Shown here in pieces: positions 17,932 through 26,655 of a DNA stretch of 64,000 nt (the first letter of the stretch is position 1; the number at the start of each line of letters is the position of its first letter). Made by a program: the position numbers and the translations under genes. The stretch is taken from the NCBI RefSeq assembly GCF_018219155.1, contig NZ_CP056123.1:1187505-1251504 (forward strand), given 5' to 3'. The DNA comes from Moritella sp. 24. GTDB taxonomy: Bacteria; Pseudomonadota; Gammaproteobacteria; Enterobacterales; Moritellaceae. The notes under the pieces were generated by a model, which saw only the letters and a list, made by a program, of their open reading frames with translations, searched no databases and had not been told where the DNA came from.

Positions 17932-19515
17932 ATCATTAGCACAGCAAATATTACAATGCAGTTCGGTGCCAAGCCACTTTTCGAAAATATCTCAGTTAAG
18001 TTCGGTGGCGGTAACCGTTACGGTTTAATCGGTGCTAACGGTTGTGGTAAATCAACATTCATGAAAATCCTAGGTGGCGATTTAGATCAAAGCTCTGGTA
18101 ACGTGAAGCTTGATGAGAACGAACGTCTAGGTAAATTACGTCAGGATCAATTCGCATTCGAAACGAACACTGTAATTGATACAGTAATCATGGGCCACGC
18201 AGAAATGTGGGCAGTGAAAGAAGAGCGTGATGCAATTTATGCTAACCCTGATATGTCTGAAGCAGATGGTATGCGTGTTGGCGATCTAGAAAGTGAATTT
18301 GCAGAGATGGATGGCTACACAGCTGAATCTCGTGCGGGTGAACTACTAATCGGTGTTGGTATCCCTGTAGAGCAGCATTACGGCCTAATGAGCGAAGTTG
18401 CTCCAGGTTGGAAACTACGTGTACTACTAGCACAAGCACTATTCTCTGATCCAGATATCTTACTACTTGACGAACCAACGAATAACTTGGATATCGCAAC
18501 GATTGACTGGTTAGAAGAAACACTAAATGCACGTCAAAGTACAATGGTAATCATCTCGCATGATCGCCATTTCTTAAACAGTGTTTGTACTCACATGGCT
18601 GACCTTGATTTCGGTGAACTACGCGTTTACCCAGGTAACTATGATGATTACATGTTTGCTGCTGCACTAGCACGTGAACAACTGCTAACAAGTAACTCGA
18701 AAAAAGAAGCACAAATGGCAGAGCTTAAAGCATTCGTTGCTCGTTTCTCTGCAAACGCATCGAAAGCAAAACAAGCATCATCACGTGCTAAACGTCTTGA
18801 TAAAATTGAACTTGATGAAGTTAAAGTATCTAGCCGTCAAACGCCATTTATTCGTTTCGAGCAAGAAAAACAGCTTTACCGTAACGCATTAGAAATTCAA
18901 GGTCTAACAAAAGGCTTTGATGAAGGTCCGTTATTCTCTAACTTCAAGAGTATGGTTGAAGTTGGCGAGCGTATCGCAATTATCGGTACCAATGGTGTTG
19001 GTAAAACGACATTAATGCGTATGTTAGCAGACGAACTTACTCCAGATGCGGGTGAGTACAAATGGTCTGAAAACGTAAACATCGCTTATTATGCACAGGA
19101 TCACGAAGCATTATTCGAAGAAGATCTAACGCTAATGGAATGGATGAACCAGTGGAAAGAAAAAGGCGATGACGATCAAACTGTTCGTGGTTTCCTAGGT
19201 CGTTTACTGTTCTCTAATGATGACATTAGCAAGAAAGTAAGTGTTCTTTCTGGTGGTGAAAAAGGCCGTATGCTTTACGGTAAATTAATGATGCAACGTC
19301 CAAACGTATTATTAATGGATGAACCAACTAACCACATGGATATGGAATCAATCGAAGCATTGAACATGTCTCTTGAGAAATATGAAGGTACTTTACTGTT
19401 CATCTCTCATGACCGTGAGTTCGTATCTACAGTTGCTACACGTATCTGGGATATTACGCCAAACGGCATCGTTGATTTTGACGGTACTTACGAAGAATAC
19501 ATCGCAAGCAAATAA
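17932..19515 (+). CDS. ybiT: ABC-F family ATPase YbiT, probably with a non-AUG start
   Basis: A soluble ABC-F ATPase of about 527 residues with two ABC domains, a ribosome-associated translation factor family. Walker A motifs are GANGCGKST and GTNGVGKTT. The Walker B/D-loop motifs are [11 protein letters not shown] and [11 protein letters not shown], and the second signature motif is LSGGEKGRM. The sequence is close to E. coli YbiT throughout. The first ATG (17956) lacks a ribosome-binding site and misses the conserved N-terminal strand. The frame upstream reads I-I-S-T-A-N-I-T-M, matching the eight residues that precede the internal Met in E. coli YbiT. AGGAG at 17919-17923 lies eight bases before ATC (17932) and eleven before ATT (17935). 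I therefore place the start at 17932-17935. A strong terminator follows the gene. Confidence 0.9.
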   Translation: MISTANITMQFGAKPLFENISVKFGGGNRYGLIGANGCGKSTFMKILGGDLDQSSGNVKLDENERLGKLRQDQFAFETNTVIDTVIMGHAEMWAVKEERDAIYANPDMSEADGMRVGDLESEFAEMDGYTAESRAGELLIGVGIPVEQHYGLMSEVAPGWKLRVLLAQALFSDPDILLLDEPTNNLDIATIDWLEETLNARQSTMVIISHDRHFLNSVCTHMADLDFGELRVYPGNYDDYMFAAALAREQLLTSNSKKEAQMAELKAFVARFSANASKAKQASSRAKRLDKIELDEVKVSSRQTPFIRFEQEKQLYRNALEIQGLTKGFDEGPLFSNFKSMVEVGERIAIIGTNGVGKTTLMRMLADELTPDAGEYKWSENVNIAYYAQDHEALFEEDLTLMEWMNQWKEKGDDDQTVRGFLGRLLFSNDDISKKVSVLSGGEKGRMLYGKLMMQRPNVLLMDEPTNHMDMESIEALNMSLEKYEGTLLFISHDREFVSTVATRIWDITPNGIVDFDGTYEEYIASK

Positions 19516-19590
19516 TAAGCACTAACCGAGTAATCGGAGCTTGTTTTTAGTGAGTGAGTCGTTGAGTTATAAATAACTTAGCGAGTAAAG

Positions 19591-19622
19591 AGGCCATCAT
19601 ATTATGTGATGGCCTTTTTTGT
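19591..19622 (+). terminator. intrinsic terminator of ybiT
   Basis: AGGCCATCA at 19591-19599 pairs with TGATGGCCT at 19607-19615, followed by a run of T residues to 19621. The stem is the same as in the repeats at 23056 and 41387 but the loop differs. Confidence 0.9.
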
Positions 19623-19639
19623 ACCTGGCTATATATCTA

Positions 19640-20083
19640 TTATAAAGGCGAATTAATTTGAGCTTTAATATTACGGTTTTGTTGTACAAACACCCTGATG
19701 TGGTCGTAAGTTAAATTGAACATAAATGCATAAATAGTAATAAAAATAGTAACGCTCAGGTCCATGATAAAGGCTTGCCAAATACCCACATTTAAAAGGT
19801 AAGCCATTACGGGAATGGTGAAAAATAACAAACCAGCTTCAAACAGAATAACGTGAATGATACGCAGTGAAAATGAGCGCTTATCCTTGTCTCCAGTGGC
19901 AAATCGGTCAAAGAACCAATTGAAGCAATAGTTCCATATCATAGCAATGGTTGCGACAACGAGCATTGTTCCTGATAGTGAGTTAATATCGTGATCTGTA
20001 AATACAGCCAAACCTGTAATTGATAGGATCAAAGCTAATACTTCAAATAATACGGCATGAAAAACTCTTTCTAACGTACTCAT
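19640..20083 (-). CDS. PACE family efflux transporter (AceI-like)
   Basis: A 147-residue inner-membrane protein made of two tandem bacterial transmembrane-pair repeats: RVFHAVLFEVLALILS... and RIIHVILFEAGLLFFTIP.... Each begins with the conserved R-x-x-H-x-x-x-F-E motif (the Glu is functionally important in AceI). This is the layout of the PACE chlorhexidine/polyamine-type exporters. An upstream ATG four codons earlier lacks a ribosome-binding site, whereas the ATG at 20083 has GGAG six bases before it. It is divergent from a LysR gene, as in the AceI/AceR pair of Acinetobacter. Confidence 0.88.
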   Translation of the reverse strand: MSTLERVFHAVLFEVLALILSITGLAVFTDHDINSLSGTMLVVATIAMIWNYCFNWFFDRFATGDKDKRSFSLRIIHVILFEAGLLFFTIPVMAYLLNVGIWQAFIMDLSVTIFITIYAFMFNLTYDHIRVFVQQNRNIKAQINSPL

Positions 20084-20161
20084 AAACTTCTCCAATAAAA
20101 CATTGCTAATACATAATTAAGTGGCAATTATGGCAGCGGAAATGAATAGATAAAGTTAACA

Positions 20162-20182
20162 GCTATCACGAATGGTGATAGT
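20162..20182. promoter_or_regulatory. dyad in the LysR/PACE intergenic region
   Basis: CTATCAC and GTGATAG arms, seven bases each, flank a short spacer in the divergent promoter region. This is a plausible LysR-type operator, located about 35-50 bp before the regulator start. Confidence 0.5.
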
Positions 20183-20214
20183 CTAAGGAAAATCTCTTCA
20201 GTCATAGAGTTGCT

Positions 20215-21123
20215 ATGTATAGCTTTGAACAATTAAAGGTTTTTGTCACCGTATGTGAAAGTGGCTCCTTTTCGGCAGCGGCACGTAAATTGAAACGTGC
20301 ACAGTCAGGCGTAAGCCAAGCGATTTCAAATCTAGAGATCGCAATCAATCAGCCATTATTTAGTCGCGAAAAAAATACGCCAGCGTTAACTGAAAACGGC
20401 AAAGCACTATTACCGATAGCTAAATCATTACTGCATCAACAGAGATATTTTGATCAGAAGGTCGAGGCTTTAGCCAAAGAGTATGAGCATGAGTTGGTGA
20501 TTGCGATAGATGAGAGTTTAATGAGTGATGATTTTTTACAAATACTGGTACCGCTAGCAAACCAGTTTCCGATCACTAATTTTGAAATAATCACCGCTTC
20601 AACGTTTGATATTGAAGAGTTAGTTCGCTCTGGACAAGCCCAAGTAGGCATCGTTTACGCTGATGGTGAACTGAAAGTTGATATGGACTTTTTTCTGCTT
20701 GGCCAAGCTCGCTTTCTTACAATCTCATCGCCCGAGCATGCGTTAGCTCAGCTATCTATAGTTCAAGATGCCGATTTAAAAGGGTATCGTCAATGTGTGC
20801 ATCGCAGTGCCAAACAAAAGGAACTTTGGTTTAGTTACGGCATTAGCGCGATGATTTGGTATGCGAATTCGCATCAAGTACTTGTTGGACTTGTACAGCA
20901 AGGTATTGGCTGGGCTAACGTCCCAGAACTGCGAGTCAAAGAGGGTATTAAACAAGGTAAAATAATCTCTTTACCTGTTGCTCACGAATATCATGGCTGG
21001 TTAACTTCTGTTGGCTGTCTCGTTTCTCGAAGTCATGCTGGAGGGCCTGTATTAGAAAGCTTGATTGAGTTGTTACAGCGTTATCATTTTAATGATGAAC
21101 GCTGGGAATTAAGCGATAAATGA
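20215..21123 (+). CDS. LysR family regulator, likely controls the divergent PACE exporter
   Basis: A 302-residue LysR protein with an N-terminal helix-turn-helix (GSFSAAARKLKRAQSGVSQA, about residues 17-36) and a divergent effector domain. It begins 131 bp from the oppositely oriented PACE gene. This geometry and the known AceR-AceI pair suggest ligand-responsive activation of the exporter, which is inference. The intergenic region contains AGCTATCACGAATGGTGATAGTC (20160-20182) with inverted CTATCAC/GTGATAG arms, a good candidate operator. Confidence 0.9.
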   Translation: MYSFEQLKVFVTVCESGSFSAAARKLKRAQSGVSQAISNLEIAINQPLFSREKNTPALTENGKALLPIAKSLLHQQRYFDQKVEALAKEYEHELVIAIDESLMSDDFLQILVPLANQFPITNFEIITASTFDIEELVRSGQAQVGIVYADGELKVDMDFFLLGQARFLTISSPEHALAQLSIVQDADLKGYRQCVHRSAKQKELWFSYGISAMIWYANSHQVLVGLVQQGIGWANVPELRVKEGIKQGKIISLPVAHEYHGWLTSVGCLVSRSHAGGPVLESLIELLQRYHFNDERWELSDK

Positions 21124-21197
21124 GAACTCGTTGTGGCGTTAACAGTTGTTAGTCAGATCAAACTGGGAGCTATAGAAAGTATTAGGGATATGCTGAT

Positions 21198-21230
21198 AAA
21201 ACCTAAGTAAGGCTACTCAGGTTTTTATTT
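21198..21230 (+). terminator. intrinsic terminator after the LysR gene
   Basis: AAAACCTAAGTA at 21198-21209 pairs with TACTCAGGTTTT at 21214-21225 with one mismatch, followed by further T residues. Confidence 0.85.
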
Positions 21231-21271
21231 ACATAAATGTACTATGAATCAAATCAGCAGGGCGCTAGTCG

Positions 21272-21658
21272 CTACTTTTCTTCCACAGTCCAATAGATAA
21301 CAACTTCTTGCTTACCCCACTGTCTTGCTTTTTTAACATCGTTACCCATGTAGATATCGATTTTCTTTTCCCAGCGCTTATTCATCTTATCTAGTACTCT
21401 GTATGTACCGTCAAATCCTTCGATTCTCACTTCTTGATTGTGAGTAAGCCCCATCTTGAGTAGGTCTCTCGATACTGCAATTGATTTCATACCCGGCTCA
21501 AGTATATCGCCCCAAGCCGCAAGATTTGGCGTAGAATCTGTTTCGCCAACACTTGAGGTATATGCGCTAGCAGTTACTTTTAGGGATTGCTCTCCACCGC
21601 TGCACCCGAATAGTGAAGTGATGGCTAGTGCAGCGATAAGGTGAAAACGAAATTTCAT
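21272..21658 (-). CDS. lipoprotein with a 3D (Asp-Asp-Asp) double-psi barrel domain
   Basis: A 128-residue envelope protein with a lipoprotein signal (lipobox LFGC, Cys at about 19). The mature part starts VTASAYTSS and ends with a D-x-M-N-x-R-W-x-K-x-I-D-I-Y-M segment and AxxWGxxxVxIYW. These are the hallmarks of 3D domains related to RlpA and MltA catalytic barrels. The three characteristic Asp residues include those in VLDKMNKRW and IDIYMG. A role in peptidoglycan is inferred from the family. It is monocistronic. Confidence 0.8.
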   Translation of the reverse strand: MKFRFHLIAALAITSLFGCSGGEQSLKVTASAYTSSVGETDSTPNLAAWGDILEPGMKSIAVSRDLLKMGLTHNQEVRIEGFDGTYRVLDKMNKRWEKKIDIYMGNDVKKARQWGKQEVVIYWTVEEK

Positions 21659-21828
21659 AATAGTTTAGTCCTTTAATTTATTAATATTTATTGGTGTTTA
21701 TTACTATTTTGTCATCGATATAATGCTGATAACAGCACAATGTAGCAAGTGTACAGTACCGCTTTGTTTTTTCCACTCACTATCTTGTAACTGATTATTT
21801 ATCATTAAAAATTGTTCTCGTTAATATG

Positions 21829-22998
21829 TCATCGTGAATAATTTACGGGTACAAAACGGCTTAATATCAAAGATAAACAAGCGATCGCAGCTCCAGCGTA
21901 AAATACTAATGATGGATTTTGTAACCAAATAAGGCCGAAAATAACGGGGATAACTACTGCGGCAATATGATTAATTGAGAAACTAACGCCCATGCTGCCT
22001 GCGATATCTTTCGGGTCGGCAATCTTCTGGAAATAGGTTTTTAATGCAATAGCAATGGCAAAAAACAGGTGGTCAACAATATACAGTACGGCAGCCAACT
22101 CAGCTGACTCCACCAAAGCATAACCAATAAACACAAAAATAAGTCCGGTATATTCGAATGTTAACGCGCGACGCTCACCCACTCGGCCAATCCATGCGCC
22201 AATTTTAGGCCCTAAATACAGATTAATGACATGATTGAGCATGAATAGTGCGGTGATTTCAGATACACCGTAACCGAATTTTTCGACCATAAGGAAGCTT
22301 GCGAAGACCACAAATATTTGTCGGCGCGCACCCGATAAAAAAGTCAGTAAGTAGTACAAACTGTAGCGTTTACGTAAGATGAGTTTTTTGTGTTGTACAT
22401 GGGTGTTTTGGGTTTTAGGTTTATGGGTTGCGAGCCAAGCGGTGATCGCTAATCCAAGTAATCCACAGACCATATATACAGTGATGTAATCGGCATCGAG
22501 CACGGTGAACGCCAGCCAAATACCTGCAAAGGTAAAGAGGGCTGCAAATGATTTAACTGCGAGTAACCGACCTAATAGTGCAGGGGCTTCAGCTTTACTG
22601 AACCATTGCAGGCTTAATGATTGGTTGATGGTTTCGTAGTAATGAAAGCCCACAGACATCAGTACGGTTGTGGCATACAAGCCATAAACAGAAGGGAAGA
22701 ATCCTGTTATCGCCACGCCAATCGAGAGTAAGGATAAGGCTATAATGGCAAATACTTGTTCCTTTAGTATCAGCAATACAAACGCAGCTGTGAAAGCAAG
22801 TAATCCAGGGATCTCACGTATCGATTGTAAGGTGCCAATTTCAGCGCCGGTAAATGCGGCATTCTCGATGGCAAAATTATTTAACAGTGCATTCCATGCT
22901 GAAAAGGTCATCGACATAACGATACCAGCAAGGGCGAGGAAAACAAATGGACTGTCTTTAGACAAGGATGTAGAGAGTGATTTAGATAACTTTTTCAT
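21829..22998 (-). CDS. MFS transporter
   Basis: A 389-residue inner-membrane protein with about 12 hydrophobic spans and a central basic cytoplasmic loop (HKPKTQNTHVQHKKLILRKR near residue 200), the normal layout of the major facilitator superfamily. The specific substrate is unknown. Its upstream side faces the left boundary repeat of the exopolysaccharide island, 58 bp away. Confidence 0.85.
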   Translation of the reverse strand: MKKLSKSLSTSLSKDSPFVFLALAGIVMSMTFSAWNALLNNFAIENAAFTGAEIGTLQSIREIPGLLAFTAAFVLLILKEQVFAIIALSLLSIGVAITGFFPSVYGLYATTVLMSVGFHYYETINQSLSLQWFSKAEAPALLGRLLAVKSFAALFTFAGIWLAFTVLDADYITVYMVCGLLGLAITAWLATHKPKTQNTHVQHKKLILRKRYSLYYLLTFLSGARRQIFVVFASFLMVEKFGYGVSEITALFMLNHVINLYLGPKIGAWIGRVGERRALTFEYTGLIFVFIGYALVESAELAAVLYIVDHLFFAIAIALKTYFQKIADPKDIAGSMGVSFSINHIAAVVIPVIFGLIWLQNPSLVFYAGAAIACLSLILSRFVPVNYSR

Positions 22999-23574
22999 GG
23001 TGATGACGGCTAATGGGCTAGGGGATGGTTAGATTAGCATTCTTGGTGTGAAAATAAAAAGGCTATCACGTTGAAATGATGGCCTTTATTCGGAGAATGG
23101 CACCCTAATGGAGGTTGTTGCAATGACAATTAAAGTTAAAGTGGAACAACTTGGTGCAACAAAATCATAGAAAAGAGCAAGAATGAGTAATGGTAACTCT
23201 GTGAAATAATCGAGGGCTACTTGTCTTGAAAACACCGATACACAGATATTTACGAAGAATAATAAACTCTGATAAGGCCTTTTATCGGTTGTAATATCAT
23301 GAAACAAAACACCTTTTCAAATCAATTATTTGGGGAGGAAAGGGTTGTTATTCAGACTATAATTAAAGCTGGTAATAGAGGACGTTGATGCTTAACACTT
23401 GGTTGATAAAATTATAACGATTGGCCTTTTTAAAATTAAATAATCATCTTAACTATATCCTTTTTCATCACGCGGAGGCAAAGGTACCATTTTGGTAGGT
23501 GAAACGTTAGGCGATCTTTTGACAAAGAGACAGCTTAGTTTTTTAAATAACTAAAAATATCAAGGAGAGTGGCA
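22999..23574. other. gene-poor left margin of the exopolysaccharide island
   Basis: A 576-bp region containing the 35-bp boundary repeat (23056-23090) and the leader of the first island gene. A 73-codon hydrophobic frame on the minus strand (23086-23307) ends inside the repeat and has no convincing start or family, so it is not called. A short GTACC-ATTTT-GGTAG hairpin lies near 23486-23499. Confidence 0.5.
23056..23090. repeat. 35-bp direct repeat, left copy; also a terminator stem
   Basis: It matches 34 of 35 bases of 41387-41421 in the same orientation. The core GGCTATCA-CGTTGAAA-TGATGGCC folds into a stem flanked by A5 on the left and TTTATT on the right, so it can terminate in both directions. 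The two copies bracket the 18.3-kb exopolysaccharide region. Confidence 0.85.
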
Positions 23575-26346
23575 ATGAATATCAAAATTATATTAATGTT
23601 TGTCATATCTATCTGTTTAGGTGTGTCTTTCAGTATATCGGCTAAAACTTATTTCGTAGCTCCTTATGGGAGCGATGTTAATTCTGGTACTGCTGATAGT
23701 CCATTTTATAGTGTTAACTATGCTATTAAAAAGTTGAAACCGGGTGATACTCTCTATTTGTACGGTGGAATCTATTATGAATCTGTGGAAGTTGAAGTTA
23801 GTGGTACCGAAGCTGCACCTATTTTAATTTCTTCTGTTGTTGGTGAGACTGCAGTCATTGATTCTGGCCATCAGGAATTTCGGGAGCCGGGCAACAAGGA
23901 TTGGGAATTGGTCAATGCTGAACTTGGTGAATATCGCTCTTTGAGAAAGTGTAAAAGCAAAGATATTTACGGCTATGTATTAGGGATTCCAGGTTATGTG
24001 AATGAGAGGGTAAAACTTGTTCCATATGAAGAAGAGGATCATTTTCGTGCAACGACAGATAAATATGACGGTAGCAGAAGTGAGTTTTACGTTGGCCCCG
24101 GCACGATGGAAATAATGGACCGATGCCATATTCGCTTATCTAAAACAGAAGCGATGCGTAAAGCAGAGGCTCTCTATGTCCAGGTTTTTGAAACTGAAAA
24201 TGCCGATCCGAGCAATTATCAAATTATCTTATCTCAAGAGTCTAATACGTTAGAAGTTAAGGGGAATTATCTAACTTTTAAGAACCTTACTATTAATCAA
24301 GCTAAAGATAGTATCGATATTGATGATGGTGCACACCATGTCACATTCGATGGTATAACCGCATGGATGGGTAATACTACAATCTCGACTACTGATACTG
24401 ATGTACATCACATTACTATCACCAACTCACAGATACTCGGTGATGATCCATACTGGATTTTTTGGAGTGATATGAAAGATGATCCTGTCCCGGCAACGCG
24501 CGCCCGAGGAACATCTATTAACTTGAAAGGGGGCTCAAAATATTGGTTTATTTCCTGGAATTTGATTCGAGGTTCAGGCCAGGATTTGATCGGTACCAGT
24601 AACGGCGAAGACAGGATATTTATACATCATAATCGTATCGAAAACTGTGGCGATGATGCCTTTGAGATCGAAGGCGTTAAAAAATATGGTGGAACAGCCG
24701 ATATTGGTCAGATTGTGATTCATGACAACCTTATCATAAATTGCCTAGTCGCGGTGGCGATTGGGCAGGATACGGAAAAAATGACAGGCCCTTTGCTCTT
24801 TTACCGAAATGTAGTTATTTTGCTTCGTGACCACCCAGTTAATCGTAAGTCCGGAATAAATTCATGGAACGGAGGGGGGCAGTTTGGTTATGGAAAAATG
24901 TTTAAGCAAGCTGGTAGCGACTATGCTACGAGAAATGCTCACTATTATCATAATACGTTAGTGATGCTTAATTCAGATGATGGTATTGTCCCGATTCCAA
25001 GGTTCCCTGATGGGAGTACCTTTGCTAATAATATAGTGGTGATGGTTAACGGTGAAATTATAGAGTCCTATAATCTGGGTAAAGACCAACTTATAGACGC
25101 GAACCTATATTGGAAAGTTAATACTCAAGACAATGAACCTTTGCTGGATGGTGAGGACACTGTAGGTGATTTATCTCTTACTGGGGTAGAGGAGAATAGT
25201 ATTGGTAATACGCCAAAGCGTGGCTCCGATCCTAATTTTACTAACTTTACTCTTAATATTGTTGATAATTCTGAAGATTATTGGGAATTGAAGCCTATAT
25301 CAGAGGTATTTGGCTTTGGTGACTTTATTCTCAGGGACGCGAGTCCGGCCAAGGGGAAATCTAAAATGGTGACCTGTCGAAATATCAGTGGTACCGACGA
25401 AAACGGGGTCAGTATTTGTAACGATGGAGTCTTAGTCGGTTCGAAAATGGGGGAGGACATTGGTGCCATTCCTTATACGGCTTCACCCAGTGATTACGCT
25501 ATGTTTCCATTTGTAGTCACTGCACCGATCAGCATGGTCTCAGCAGGTGTGGACCAGTCCATTATGATGCCTGATTCAGCTATTCTGATGGGCAGTGTTT
25601 CTGACGACGCATTAACGATGACCTGGACCCAAATTAGTGGAGAAGGAGACGCTACATTTACCGATACTAGCGAACCTCAGACCAAGGTATCATTCTCTGC
25701 TGAGGGAGGTTATACGCTGCGCCTTACAGCCAGTGATGGGGAAATACAGAGTTTTGATGATGTTGTCATTACAGTTACTCAAGAAGGCTCTCAAGTTTTG
25801 AGCCGACGTATTGAAGCCAGTAAGGATGATGCAGAAGAGAGATCTGATGGAAGGGTAAAAAGGACCAGCAGCGATTTAGAACTAGTTTATGAAAAGACGG
25901 TTCAGATAGTTGGTATGCGCTTTAATCGCATCGATATTCCGCAAGGTGCTACCATTGTTAATGCTTACATTCAGTTTCAAGCAGAAGAGAAGGACTCTGT
26001 AGAGACTGCTCTCACTATTCAGGGAGAGCTATCAGATAATGCAGGGACTTTTCAGAGCGAAGATGGAGATATATCGTCACGTCCACGTACAACTGCATCG
26101 GTTAACTGGAACCCTGATGCCTGGGGAACGGTTGGCGAGGCGGATAATAAACAAAAAACGTCTGATATCAGTATATTAATTACTGAAGTTACCGATCAAA
26201 CTGGATGGGTAAGTGGTAATTCACTGGTTATCATTATAACAGGGACTGGCAAACGGGTAGCGGAAGCGTACGATGCAGACCAGAATGGTGCACCGCTGCT
26301 ATATATAGAGTATTCCTACATTCCGCGGGTAACAAGCCAGCGATAG
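23575..26346 (+). CDS. large secreted parallel beta-helix protein with PKD-like and C-terminal repeat module
   Basis: A 923-residue exported protein. A signal peptide (residues 1-24, ending ISA) precedes a DUF1565-like opening (YFVAPYGSDVNSGTADSPF) and a right-handed parallel beta-helix domain to about residue 500, the fold used by polysaccharide lyases and epimerases. A PKD-like domain (about 652-735) and a 175-residue C-terminal module (about 742-918, beginning VLSRRIEASKDDAEE) follow. Both modules recur twice in the protein at 28278. The ATG at 23575 is preceded by AAGGAGAG with good spacing and is preferred to the GTG two codons earlier. A role in modifying or binding the exopolysaccharide is inferred from fold and location. 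Homology continues past the stop in a shifted frame, so the protein has lost at least one further PKD repeat. Confidence 0.8.
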   Translation: MNIKIILMFVISICLGVSFSISAKTYFVAPYGSDVNSGTADSPFYSVNYAIKKLKPGDTLYLYGGIYYESVEVEVSGTEAAPILISSVVGETAVIDSGHQEFREPGNKDWELVNAELGEYRSLRKCKSKDIYGYVLGIPGYVNERVKLVPYEEEDHFRATTDKYDGSRSEFYVGPGTMEIMDRCHIRLSKTEAMRKAEALYVQVFETENADPSNYQIILSQESNTLEVKGNYLTFKNLTINQAKDSIDIDDGAHHVTFDGITAWMGNTTISTTDTDVHHITITNSQILGDDPYWIFWSDMKDDPVPATRARGTSINLKGGSKYWFISWNLIRGSGQDLIGTSNGEDRIFIHHNRIENCGDDAFEIEGVKKYGGTADIGQIVIHDNLIINCLVAVAIGQDTEKMTGPLLFYRNVVILLRDHPVNRKSGINSWNGGGQFGYGKMFKQAGSDYATRNAHYYHNTLVMLNSDDGIVPIPRFPDGSTFANNIVVMVNGEIIESYNLGKDQLIDANLYWKVNTQDNEPLLDGEDTVGDLSLTGVEENSIGNTPKRGSDPNFTNFTLNIVDNSEDYWELKPISEVFGFGDFILRDASPAKGKSKMVTCRNISGTDENGVSICNDGVLVGSKMGEDIGAIPYTASPSDYAMFPFVVTAPISMVSAGVDQSIMMPDSAILMGSVSDDALTMTWTQISGEGDATFTDTSEPQTKVSFSAEGGYTLRLTASDGEIQSFDDVVITVTQEGSQVLSRRIEASKDDAEERSDGRVKRTSSDLELVYEKTVQIVGMRFNRIDIPQGATIVNAYIQFQAEEKDSVETALTIQGELSDNAGTFQSEDGDISSRPRTTASVNWNPDAWGTVGEADNKQKTSDISILITEVTDQTGWVSGNSLVIIITGTGKRVAEAYDADQNGAPLLYIEYSYIPRVTSQR

Positions 26347-26411
26347 TTTTGGCAGGTTCGGATCAGTCAATAAGTATGGTTGATTCAGCCATCGTGGAGC
26401 CGTGTTTCTGA
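26347..26411 (+). pseudogene. frameshifted remnant of a second PKD repeat
   Basis: After the stop at 26344-26346 the DNA still matches the start of the second PKD domain of the 28278 gene. Shifted by a two-base insertion near 26328, it reads G-N-K-P-A-I-V-L-A-G-S-D-Q-S-I-S, against G-N-E-P-P-I-V-S-A-G-P-D-Q-L-I-I in that protein. A second small indel lies near 26398 and similarity stops at about 26411, just before a terminator. Confidence 0.72.
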
Positions 26412-26432
26412 ATTAACACTTAATTAAACGGT

Positions 26433-26460
26433 GAGGCCTGATATCGTCAGGCTTCTTAAT
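26433..26460 (+). terminator. terminator of the beta-helix gene
   Basis: GAGGCCTGA at 26433-26441 pairs with TCAGGCTTC at 26447-26455 (one wobble), followed by TTAATT. It lies between the beta-helix gene and the convergent gene at 26656. Confidence 0.7.
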
Positions 26461-26545
26461 TGGAATCTCAAGAAAAATCATTTAAATCAGCAGATTAATC
26501 CTATTTTTTTCATTGATTCTGTTTTCTCCTAGCGGAATGATTTTT

Positions 26546-26586
26546 GCTGTATTCATTGCTGTATTCATTGCTGTATTCATTGCTGT
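26546..26586. repeat. 12-bp tandem repeat, 3.4 copies
   Basis: The unit GCTGTATTCATT occurs three times in perfect tandem (26546-26581), with a fourth partial GCTGT. It is noncoding and lies just beyond the 3' end of the minus-strand kinase gene. Confidence 0.9.
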
Positions 26587-26655
26587 GATATACTCATATA
26601 TGAATTTTTACGAGTAAGATCTAAACTGGCACGAACAAATTAGAATAAATTATTC

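Noticed and set aside
23086-23307. 73-codon hydrophobic minus-strand frame at the island margin
   Set aside because: It runs into the boundary repeat, lacks a ribosome-binding site and family features, and is most likely chance in A+T-rich DNA.
23475-23515. c-di-GMP (GEMM) riboswitch-like or RfaH ops/JUMPstart-like sequence before the beta-helix gene
   Set aside because: CACGCGGAGGCAAA and GGTAGGTG resemble fragments of those elements, but the rest of the consensus and the paired regions are missing.
26546-26586. Possible CRISPR-like repeat
   Set aside because: The units are 12 bp and directly adjacent with no spacers, so it is a simple tandem repeat.
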